DNA from: UBA7937 sp034419095
Lineage (GTDB): Bacteria > Chloroflexota > Anaerolineae > UBA7937
Assembly (NCBI GenBank): GCA_034419095.1
Contig: DAOULQ010000212.1
Coordinates: 1-16,653, forward strand
Direction: 5' to 3'
Length of the DNA: 16,653 bases
Under the pieces are notes generated by a model, which saw nothing but the letters and a program-made list of their open reading frames with translations, did no database searches and was not told the origin of the DNA. Numbering within the stretch: position 1 is the stretch's first letter; the number at the start of each line of letters is the position of its first letter. Both the position numbers and the translations under genes were made by a program. Of this stretch, positions 7,718-12,922 are shown piece by piece.

Positions 7718-8272
7718 CTAACCCAGTTCTGTAACTAGGTCGATCTCCAGAACAGGCTGATCTCCCCACAGGTAGTTTCGAGCGCTGGAGTAGGGATAGT
7801 CCTCTGCCCGTTCTGCCAGTCGCCAATTCTCCTGTAGCGGGTTATGGTGTATATAAGCCATCTTCTGAACTAGGAATTCTTCCGAAAAGATATTTTTGGC
7901 GAAATATTGCTCTTGCCAGACTTTATATCGCTGCTTTGAGGTATGGCTTGCTGCATCTGCGAAGAAGGCTAGGAGGTTCTGGTCGTTTTCCTCTTGAAGC
8001 CTCTCGATGATCCGTTTGGCGGTGAACTTCTTGAAGTCCCGCATAACTTGTGCTGGCGTGTGGTTATCCAGGTACTTCACGATGAGGTGAAGGTGGTCGG
8101 GCATGATGACATAGGCATAGATTCTCACCCAGTGGCTCTTCCGGATGTAGTCGAGGCTGTCGATGATGATTTGGGCGAGTTCGGGTCGGTGAAAGATGGG
8201 TTTGTGATTTACCACCGTGGTGGTCACAAAGTATAGGTGTTCAGGAGCAAAATATGTCTTCCGACGTCCCAT
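7718..8272 (-). mobile_element. REP-associated tyrosine transposase (RAYT, Y1/HUH family)
   Basis: A 184-aa single-domain Y1 transposase of the IS200-related RAYT group. These process single-stranded DNA at REP hairpins through a 5'-phosphotyrosine link. The N-terminus has the RAYT-typical FAPEHLYFVTTTVVNHKPIF. The HUH metal motif is H60-L-H62 in VIMPDHLHLIV. The catalytic Tyr is most likely Y140 in KMAYIHHNPLQENW, followed by the usual DYPYSSARNYL near the C-terminus. The length is normal for the family and no frame break is seen, so it may be active. It is flanked at close range by two 114-bp units carrying palindromes with the core GCTGGATT, consistent with its own REP substrates. The start ATG (8270-8272) has no good ribosome-binding site; the 50-codon frame opened by the uvrA-start copy in unit 2 overlaps it. 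Lies between uvrA and a hicB-like gene on the same strand. Confidence 0.88.
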
Positions 8273-8376
8273 GCGTACTCTATCTGATGTTTACCCTTCT
8301 GCTTGTGCTGGATTTCAAATCCAGCACAAGCGGCGAGAATCCGGGCGCCGCGAACGATGATCTTATCTTGGGCCAT
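8224..8376 (-). other. 50-codon frame opened by the uvrA-start copy in unit 2
   Basis: A minus-strand ATG at 8374-8376 begins MAQDKIIVRGARILAACAG, whose first 12 residues are identical to UvrA. The frame then passes palindrome H1 and overlaps the RAYT start in a different frame, ending at 8224. The ribosome-binding site is poor. Most likely a non-coding consequence of the repeat, listed because it is homologous to the uORF in unit 1. Confidence 0.25.
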
Positions 8377-8414
8377 ATCACTTGTTTGCTTCTGCTGGAT
8401 TTGTAATCCGGCGG
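8301..8414. repeat. 114-bp REP-like unit 2 (H1 - uvrA start copy - H2), 5' side of the RAYT
   Basis: H1 at 8301-8331 is a perfect 15-bp palindrome around one base (arm GCTTGTGCTGGATTT). Then comes the uvrA start copy, which matches uvrA better than unit 1 does, and H2 at 8392-8414 (CTGCTGGATT, loop TGT, AATCCGGCGG, two G-T pairs). Relative to unit 1, H1 shows a paired A-T to G-C change and a T-G to C-G change, which keep the stem intact. H2 lies inside the 3' end of the hicB-like frame. Confidence 0.8.
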
Positions 8415-8569
8415 TCTTCTTTCGCTTGCAAGCAGGCCTCGATCGCTTCTTTGATATTGGCGATGGCTTCCTCATAAGTAACGCCTTGAGAGTGGCAGCC
8501 AGGAATCTCTGGGCAGTGGGCTACTAAGAAGCCGTCTTCGCCAGGCTCGATAATCACTGTGTAGCTCAT
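8378..8569 (-). CDS. HicB-family antitoxin-like protein, solitary, 3' end altered by a repeat
   Basis: A 63-aa protein with the HicB partial RNase H-like fold: MSYTVIIEPGEDGFLVAHC, then PEIPGCHSQGVTYEEAIANI and KEAIEACLQAKEDRR. HicB proteins normally neutralise the HicA mRNA interferase and repress their own operon; many HicB-like genes stand alone. I chose the ATG at 8567-8569 over the one eight codons earlier because GAGGGAG lies at proper spacing before it and because family proteins begin at this point. No hicA is visible on either side. The last residues (ITNPAEANK) are encoded by palindrome H2 of the repeat, so the original C-terminus, where a DNA-binding tail is often found, was probably replaced. 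A strong promoter (8647-8675) lies upstream. Confidence 0.75.
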   Translation of the reverse strand: MSYTVIIEPGEDGFLVAHCPEIPGCHSQGVTYEEAIANIKEAIEACLQAKEDRRITNPAEANK

Positions 8570-8646
8570 CTTTCTCCCTCGCTTTTGAAGCACCTCTCTT
8601 GGGTCATGCTCTAACTCGGAAAAAGTGATTTTTCGGGCAATCTTAT

Positions 8647-8675
8647 ATTATACCAAATAAATGGGGGGTGTTCAA
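8647..8675 (-). promoter_or_regulatory. Sigma70-type promoter upstream of the hicB-like gene
   Basis: On the minus strand, TTGAAC (8670-8675), a 17-base spacer, and TATAAT (8647-8652). The -10 is perfect and the -35 matches 5 of 6. It reads toward hicB, the RAYT and possibly uvrA, all codirectional. It lies in the 128-base gap between the hicB-like gene and the unknown gene ending at 8698. Confidence 0.75.
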
Positions 8676-8697
8676 AAGGATGAGAGCATCAACGGCT

Positions 8698-9105
8698 TCA
8701 CTCTTCTATAGCCTCTTCCTCGTGGTACACGACATCTACGGTAATATCCCAATGGTTGAAACATGGGCGGTACACAATCCGTCCTTTGGGGCTTCCCTCA
8801 TATCCTTTGCATTTCTGGTGGTCTTCTAAATGAGTCTGTCTGTCCCGAACCATTTCCCGTAGGACTTGCCCTACCGAAAATCCACCATTGTAGCAAACTG
8901 GATTGCTGCAATCCACGAATTCACCGATACGGGGGGAGGTGTAAACCCGTTTTTGGGACGCTTCCCTTACTCCATCCCCTTTTTCCACACAGACGACCCT
9001 CGCCTCTTTGATTTCCGGAAAGGCTTCCTCGAAAGGCACTTTTGGCTCACCAAATGTATATTTCGATTCGCGAAAAACATCTGATGCCTTTTGCCTCTTC
9101 TTCAT
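8698..9105 (-). CDS. Unknown protein with a conserved-looking Cys set (135 aa)
   Basis: I do not recognise a named family. The N-terminal third is charged (MKKRQKASDVFRESKYTFGE). The C-terminal two thirds is compact, with cysteines at 66 and 71 (DCSNPVCYNGG), 99 (HQKCKGYEGSP) and 115 with His118 (RPCFNHWD), spacing that could build a zinc site. The segment FSVGQVLREMVRDRQTHLEDH looks helical, and it ends in an acidic tail. The start is supported by an excellent ribosome-binding site, AGGAGG at 9113-9118, seven bases from the ATG. Base composition is closer to even than in uvrA or uvrB, in keeping with the accessory block between those two genes. A metal-binding role is inference. Confidence 0.65.
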   Translation of the reverse strand: MKKRQKASDVFRESKYTFGEPKVPFEEAFPEIKEARVVCVEKGDGVREASQKRVYTSPRIGEFVDCSNPVCYNGGFSVGQVLREMVRDRQTHLEDHQKCKGYEGSPKGRIVYRPCFNHWDITVDVVYHEEEAIEE

Positions 9106-9222
9106 CGTTTAACCTCCTATATCATCCATTCACTCATCCTCCCTACACCCGCTTGCGAAAGACGGCGATCCAGAGATTCCCAAACTGCTTCTTCTATTAC
9201 TCTCTCCGTATGCTCTCCCCAC

Positions 9223-9495
9223 TTACCTCTTTCGCTCTTCTGCTGCTTTCATGGCCAGGTAAACTCCTACTACGAGGGCGATGATCCCCAGGCCTGAGAC
9301 ACAAGATAAGAACTTGACGCTGGAGAGGAGCAAGCGCCAGGCGGCGGTGTAGAATAGCATGTAGCCCAGGAGGAAGGAGACGGCCACCAAGAGGGTCAGC
9401 CTTCTCAGATCCATTTTGACTTTGAAGTATCTGGTGGCTGTGCTGAGGAGGGATAGGATGATGAAGCCCAAGAGCAAGGGGATCGCTTTGGTCAT
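9223..9495 (-). CDS. Small membrane protein (90 aa), three predicted transmembrane helices
   Basis: No family recognised. Hydrophobic segments lie at about residues 5-20, 32-52 and 63-83, separated by short basic loops (KVKMDLRR), and the protein ends in a charged tail (KAAEERKR), so the C-terminus is probably cytoplasmic. It starts 16 bases after the uvrB stop on the same strand and is probably the distal gene of a uvrB transcript. The ribosome-binding site is weak (a GAGAG stretch inside the uvrB tail). Nothing in the sequence ties it to repair. Confidence 0.6.
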   Translation of the reverse strand: MTKAIPLLLGFIILSLLSTATRYFKVKMDLRRLTLLVAVSFLLGYMLFYTAAWRLLLSSVKFLSCVSGLGIIALVVGVYLAMKAAEERKR

Positions 9496-9511
9496 CGGAG
9501 GCTCTCTCGCG

Positions 9512-11578
9512 TCATCTTCTACTCATCTTCCTGAGCATCTCTATATTCTGTAATTCCCTCGTCCGCTGTTCTTTGCGGATTCGCTCCCATTCGGGGATAT
9601 CCTCACGCTCGGCCAGCCGCTGGCGGAGTTCGAAGATCTGATCCCTGATAACCGCCGCCTTCTCGAATTCCAAGTCCCGGGCCAGTTGCTTCATCTGCTT
9701 CTCCAGTTCCTTTATCAGGCGGGCCACCTCGTCTTTGGGCATCTCTGCCGCCACCTCGTATTTCAGCCGCTCCTCGGCAGCCACCCTCACTTGGTCGGTC
9801 AGGTCCCTGACCTCCTTGACGATGCTCCGGGGTTCGATATCGTGCTCCTCGTTGTATCTCATCTGTATCGCTCGGCGGCGGTTGGTCTCATCTATGGCCC
9901 GTGTCATGGAGTCGGTCATGGTATCGGCGTACATGATGACCGTGCCGTTTATGTGGCGGGCTGCGCGGCCGATGGTCTGGATGAGAGCCTGCTCGGAGCG
10001 CAGGAACCCTTCCTTGTCGGCGTCCAGGATGGCTACTAGAGAGACCTCCGGCAAGTCCAGCCCCTCTCGAAGCAGGTTTATGCCCACTACTACGTCGTAT
10101 ACCCCGAACCGCAGGTCGCGGAGGATCTCCACCCGCTCGATGGTGTATATCTCCGAGTGGAGGTAGTGGACTTTAACCCCCATCTCCGCCAGGTAGTCGG
10201 CCAAATCCTCCGCCATCCGCTTGGTAAGGGTGGTAACCAGGGCCCGCTGCCCTTGCCTCACCCTCTCGTTTATCTGGTAGATGAGGTCCTCGATCTGACC
10301 CCGGGTGGGTTTGACTATCACCTGGGGGTCCACCAGTCCCGTGGGCCTGATGATCTGCTCCACCACCTGGTCGCTGTGCTCTAGTTCGTAGGGCCCCGGG
10401 GTGGCCGAGGTGTAGATGACCTGATAGATATGCTTTTCGAACTCCTCGAACATGAGGGGACGGTTATCGAGGGCCGAGGGGAGCCGGAAACCATACTGTA
10501 CCAGGGTCTCTTTTCTGGAGCGGTCTCCCCGGTACATGCCGTGGAGTTGGGGGATGGTCATGTGGGACTCGTCGATGATGAGGAGGAAGTCATCGGGGTA
10601 GTAGTCCAAAAGGGTCCAGGGGGGCTCACCAGGGGCTCTTTGGGCCAGATGTCGAGAGTAGTTCTCCACCCCGGCACAGTAGCCGATCTCCTGCAGCATC
10701 TCTAGGTCGTACTTCGTGCGCTGCTCCAGTCGAGCCGCTTCTAGGATTTTGTCTTGGGCCCTAAGTTCAAAGAGCCGCTCCTCGAGTTCCCTTTCTATAT
10801 CCTCTAGGGCTAACGTCAGCCGCTCCTGGGGGGTGATGAAATGCTTGGCCGGATAGATGTTGATGCTCTCCCTCTCGATGAGGATCTCGCCGGTTAGGGG
10901 GTCTATCTCCACCATCCGCTCTATCTGGTCGCCCCAGAACTCGATGCGGTAGGCCATCTCCTCGTAGGCAGGTTGGACTTCCAGGGTGTCACCCCGGACG
11001 CGGAACCTGCCCCGTCTCAACTCCAGGTCGTTCCGCTCGTAGTAGATGTCCACCAGGTGGCGCAGCACCTTCTCTCGGTTGCGGATCTCTCCTTTCTTGA
11101 GGGTGACCACCACCTTGCCGTAGTCCTCCGGCGACCCAAGGCCGTAGATGCAGGAGACGGAGGCCACGATGACCACATCGCGGCGGGAGAAGAGGGCCGA
11201 GGTGGCGGCCAGGCGGAGCCGATCGATCTCATCGTTTATACTTGCGTCCTTCTCGATGTAGGTGTCGGTGCGGGGGAGATAGGCCTCTGGTTGGTAGTAG
11301 TCGTAATAACTGACGAAATAGGCTACGGCGTTCTGGGGGAAGAACTCCTTGAACTCGGCGTAGAGTTGAGCTGCCAGCGTCTTGTTGTGGGCGATGACCA
11401 GGGTAGGGCGCTGGACCTCTTCGATGACGTTGGCCATGGCGAAGGTCTTGCCCGTCCCCGTGGCCCCCAGCAAAGTCTGATGTTTGTACCCGTTCTTGAG
11501 GCCTTCTAACAGTTGCTCGATGGCTTGGGGCTGATCGCCGGTAGGCCTGAAATCGGAAACCAGTTTGAATTCTGGCAT
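9512..11578 (-). CDS. uvrB: Excinuclease ABC subunit B
   Basis: The central helicase-like ATPase of nucleotide excision repair; loaded by UvrA at damage, it inserts a beta-hairpin between strands and recruits UvrC. 688 aa, slightly longer than the usual about 670. Motifs: Walker A GATGTGKTF (residues 38-46); the damage-probing beta-hairpin around YYDYYQPEAYLPRTDTYIEK (91-110); DESH box IDESH; helicase motifs DVVVGINLLREGLDLPE and QTIGRAARH; C-terminal UVR domain (EKQMKQLARDLEFEKAAVIRD) for UvrA/UvrC contacts. The ATG at 11576-11578 matches the family N-terminus MPEFKLVSDFRPTGDQPQAI. Its leader carries a consensus promoter, a GAAC-N4-GTTC LexA box and a small hairpin, so SOS control is likely. 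Divergent from the toxin-antitoxin pair. Confidence 0.97.
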   Translation of the reverse strand: MPEFKLVSDFRPTGDQPQAIEQLLEGLKNGYKHQTLLGATGTGKTFAMANVIEEVQRPTLVIAHNKTLAAQLYAEFKEFFPQNAVAYFVSYYDYYQPEAYLPRTDTYIEKDASINDEIDRLRLAATSALFSRRDVVIVASVSCIYGLGSPEDYGKVVVTLKKGEIRNREKVLRHLVDIYYERNDLELRRGRFRVRGDTLEVQPAYEEMAYRIEFWGDQIERMVEIDPLTGEILIERESINIYPAKHFITPQERLTLALEDIERELEERLFELRAQDKILEAARLEQRTKYDLEMLQEIGYCAGVENYSRHLAQRAPGEPPWTLLDYYPDDFLLIIDESHMTIPQLHGMYRGDRSRKETLVQYGFRLPSALDNRPLMFEEFEKHIYQVIYTSATPGPYELEHSDQVVEQIIRPTGLVDPQVIVKPTRGQIEDLIYQINERVRQGQRALVTTLTKRMAEDLADYLAEMGVKVHYLHSEIYTIERVEILRDLRFGVYDVVVGINLLREGLDLPEVSLVAILDADKEGFLRSEQALIQTIGRAARHINGTVIMYADTMTDSMTRAIDETNRRRAIQMRYNEEHDIEPRSIVKEVRDLTDQVRVAAEERLKYEVAAEMPKDEVARLIKELEKQMKQLARDLEFEKAAVIRDQIFELRQRLAEREDIPEWERIRKEQRTRELQNIEMLRKMSRR

Positions 11579-11603
11579 AGTGCTCTCTCAAAAGTTAGAG
11601 TCG

Positions 11604-11636
11604 CCTATAGGGGCTGCTAAAGCAGATTTCCTATAG
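11604..11636 (-). promoter_or_regulatory. Hairpin in the uvrB mRNA leader
   Basis: CTATAGG (11605-11611) pairs with CCTATAG (11630-11636), enclosing an inner stem CTGC/GCAG with a four-base loop. It lies between the promoter and the uvrB ATG. Its function is unknown and no T tract follows. The outer arms use a self-complementary hexamer, so the pairing could be coincidental. Confidence 0.35.
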
Positions 11637-11647
11637 AACTTTCGTTC
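11636..11647 (-). promoter_or_regulatory. LexA/SOS box at the uvrB promoter
   Basis: GAAC-GAAA-GTTC on the uvrB strand, a perfect match to the Gram-positive-type (DinR/Cheo) LexA operator core GAAC-N4-GTTC. It begins nine bases downstream of the -10 and so covers the expected transcription start. This operator type is also known from some Chloroflexota. Repression by LexA is inferred; lexA is not in the window. Confidence 0.7.
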
Positions 11648-11655
11648 AAACTCTT

Positions 11656-11684
11656 ATTATACTACGTTTTGGGGGATTTGTCTA
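11656..11684 (-). promoter_or_regulatory. uvrB promoter
   Basis: TAGACA (11679-11684), a 17-base spacer, then TATAAT (11656-11661) on the minus strand. One mismatch to the -35 consensus and a perfect -10. The transcript would have a leader of about 70 nt holding the SOS box end and a hairpin. Confidence 0.75.
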
Positions 11685-11761
11685 GCACAAGGGGTGGGTG
11701 CAGCCTGTTGCGTAATAGTATGTGAAGCGCAGGAGCAGATCCGATGTAGTAGAACATTTGT

Positions 11762-11808
11762 AATAGTACTAAAGTACTATTGACAGCGTCAAGAAATAAT
11801 GAGAAATT
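11762..11808 (+). promoter_or_regulatory. Candidate promoter and palindromic operator of the toxin-antitoxin pair
   Basis: A perfect inverted repeat AATAGTACT-AA-AGTACTATT (11762-11781) overlaps a consensus -35 TTGACA (11780-11785). The -10 at 17-18 bases is weak (GAAATT or AAATTA). A palindrome abutting a -35 is a typical repressor site; autoregulation by the HTH antitoxin would fit but is inferred. Confidence 0.4.
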
Positions 11809-11817
11809 AAAGCCGTT

Positions 11818-11847
11818 TAGAGGACAATAGAGGACTTTAGAGGACAA
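11818..11847 (+). repeat. Three direct repeats of TAGAGGAC at 10-base spacing
   Basis: TAGAGGAC occurs at 11818-11825, 11828-11835 and 11838-11845, with AA, TT, AA between and after. One helical turn per repeat places all copies on the same face of the DNA. They sit in the leader just before the antitoxin ribosome-binding site, and are candidate binding sites for the encoded HTH protein. Confidence 0.65.
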
Positions 11848-11861
11848 GGGGGGAGGGGAAG

Positions 11862-12167
11862 ATGGCTGTCGCGCCACGTGAAGTTCTGACAGTAGAAGAA
11901 GCGGCAAAGTTTCTGAGCCTAAGCAGGAAGACCATCCGCCGCTTTATCAACAACGGGGAGCTAATGGCAGCCCGCGTTGGTCGGCAATACCGTATTCCAA
12001 GGCGCAATATCGACCTCTTCTTGGCCTCAAAGAGTACAGGCAAGGAAGCAATCCAGGCTCTGTTTGAGCGAGTTGCTGAGGTTGCCTTGCGGTATGACTT
12101 CGAGCCGGAGGAAATCGAGCGGGATATTGCTGAAGCAATTGAGGCGGTGCGACGGAGTGCTGAGTGA
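11862..12167 (+). CDS. Excisionase-family HTH protein, probable antitoxin
   Basis: A 101-aa protein with an N-terminal MerR/excisionase-type winged HTH (residues 8-52: VLTVEEAAKFLSLSRKTIRR, then an NGEL.A.RVGRQYRIPR wing). The C-terminal half (KEAIQALFERVAEVALRY, then an acidic helix EPEEIERDIAEAIEAVRR) probably wraps the toxin. The ribosome-binding site GGAGG (11852-11856) lies five bases before the ATG. Its stop overlaps the PIN gene start by four bases (GTGA), the classic arrangement of a toxin-antitoxin operon. HTH antitoxins usually repress their own promoter; the palindrome at 11762-11781 and the direct repeats at 11818-11845 are candidate sites. I considered a phage excisionase, but there is no integrase or attachment site nearby. 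Confidence 0.8.
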   Translation: MAVAPREVLTVEEAAKFLSLSRKTIRRFINNGELMAARVGRQYRIPRRNIDLFLASKSTGKEAIQALFERVAEVALRYDFEPEEIERDIAEAIEAVRRSAE

Positions 12168-12616
12168 TTCGCGCCGTTCTCGATACGAATGTGTTGATCA
12201 GTGCTTTCATTATTAGGCATGGAGCACCTCGACACATCTTCAACGCATGGCGAGAGGGCAAGTTCGAGTTAGTCACGAGCTTGCCCATTTTGCAGGAAGT
12301 AGACGACGTCTTGCACCGTCCCAACATTCAGCGAAAGTACGCGTTGGGGGAGGACGACATTTATGCGTATCTTCTGCTCTTGGGAGCCCAGGCAATCGTC
12401 GTCCCTGTGCTTCCAGACATAGGTACCGTGTCTGCAGACCCCAAAGACGATAAGTTTCTTGCCTGCGCCCTTGTGGGCCGAGCTCAATTCGTCGTGAGTG
12501 GCGATCACCACCTGTTGGATCTCGGCGCATTTGCAGGAGCGCAAATAGCCACACCGAGAGAGTTTGCGACCAAGGTTGTTGGGGGCTGGCAACCGACTCT
12601 TCCCCACATCGGGTAA
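12164..12616 (+). CDS. PIN-domain toxin (putative toxin component, COG1569-type)
   Basis: A 150-aa PIN-domain nuclease expected to cleave RNA with Mg2+ or Mn2+. Acidic active-site residues visible: D7 (VLDTNVLIS), E45 (ILQEVDDVL), D95/D96 (DPKDDKFLACA) and D114 (VSGDHHLL). The order and spacing fit COG1569-type toxins. The start is GTG, inside the GTGA overlap with the antitoxin stop, so translation is coupled to the antitoxin. The C-terminal tail after residue 135 is not conserved-looking. The gene is intact and no terminator follows. The target RNA cannot be predicted. Confidence 0.85.
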   Translation: MIRAVLDTNVLISAFIIRHGAPRHIFNAWREGKFELVTSLPILQEVDDVLHRPNIQRKYALGEDDIYAYLLLLGAQAIVVPVLPDIGTVSADPKDDKFLACALVGRAQFVVSGDHHLLDLGAFAGAQIATPREFATKVVGGWQPTLPHIG

Positions 12617-12742
12617 TCTTAGGCTACCTTTGGCACATTATTCCTCACCTGGATCAGTGTCTCCTGCCTCGCCTTCGCCAGCGCCATAGCTCGCATTACT
12701 ATCATCGCCAGTACAGAGTGATGACAATACCTTGAAGATATC

Positions 12743-12862
12743 TCAGACCACAAATATCGGGTTGGTGAAGACCCACCCCCGCCTTCTGAGGAGGTAGCGG
12801 CGGCAGGTCTCCCCTCGATAGGCCCCTTTTTCTTTTGCCCTGTGGTAAAGACTCTTCCCTCT
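12743..12862 (-). pseudogene. Decayed duplicate of the 3' end of the PHP-domain gene
   Basis: On the minus strand this reads RGKSLYHRAKEKGAYRGETC, then RRYLLRRRGWVFTNPIFVV and a stop at 12743-12745. It is closely similar, residue by residue, to the last 39 residues of the PHP protein at 13976 (RGKSFRYRAKEKGAYRVEAY, then RRYLLRPRGWVFTNPIYLL). An in-frame TGA lies just upstream and similarity fades there, so only the tail of the gene is present. It lies on the other side of the Pro/Thr-linker gene from its parent. Confidence 0.8.
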
Positions 12863-12872
12863 TCATGTGAAT

Positions 12873-12901
12873 TTGACAGCGCCTTGCGCATGGGTTAGAG
12901 T
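12873..12901 (+). promoter_or_regulatory. Promoter of the Pro/Thr-linker gene
   Basis: TTGACA (12873-12878), 17-base spacer, TAGAGT (12896-12901). Perfect -35, -10 with four of six matches. It lies 21 bases before the ATG, giving a short leader with a weak GAGG ribosome-binding site. Confidence 0.5.
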
Positions 12902-12922
12902 GGCTCATTATAGCGAGGCGAT

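Larger units (their letters stand above)
12617..12922. other. Non-coding interval between the PIN gene and the Pro/Thr-linker gene
   Basis: 306 bases with no intact gene. It contains the PHP 3' fragment (12743-12862) and the promoter candidate at 12873-12901. The first 125 bases (12617-12742) show no feature I can support. The minus-strand frame across 12619-12891 is in the wrong phase for the PHP homology and is not proposed as a gene. Confidence 0.5.

Noticed and set aside
7593..8414. CRISPR-like or IS200/IS605 element with TnpB
   Set aside because: There are only two repeats separated by a full gene, with no spacers and no TnpB or Cas gene. The transposase motif pattern fits a RAYT better than an IS200 TnpA with its own TnpB.
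9116..9240. Minus-strand open frame of about 40 codons reading ERVIEEAVWESLDRRLSQAG and ending just before the gene at 9105
   Set aside because: It looks protein-like but has no ATG, GTG or TTG start after the preceding stop except two Met codons at its very end, and it overlaps the 3' end of the small membrane protein gene. It could be a remnant of a lost gene; not supported as a CDS.
10973..11509. Plus-strand 178-codon frame inside uvrB
   Set aside because: Antisense shadow of uvrB with no start signal and no domain similarity.
11862..12167. Phage or integrative-element excisionase
   Set aside because: No integrase, attachment repeat or tRNA is nearby, and the 4-base overlap with a PIN gene fits a toxin-antitoxin pair.
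12619..12891. Minus-strand frame of 90 codons beginning MRKALSNSHEEG
   Set aside because: The PHP-tail homology in this interval is in a different frame, so this frame is a shadow of a pseudogene fragment.
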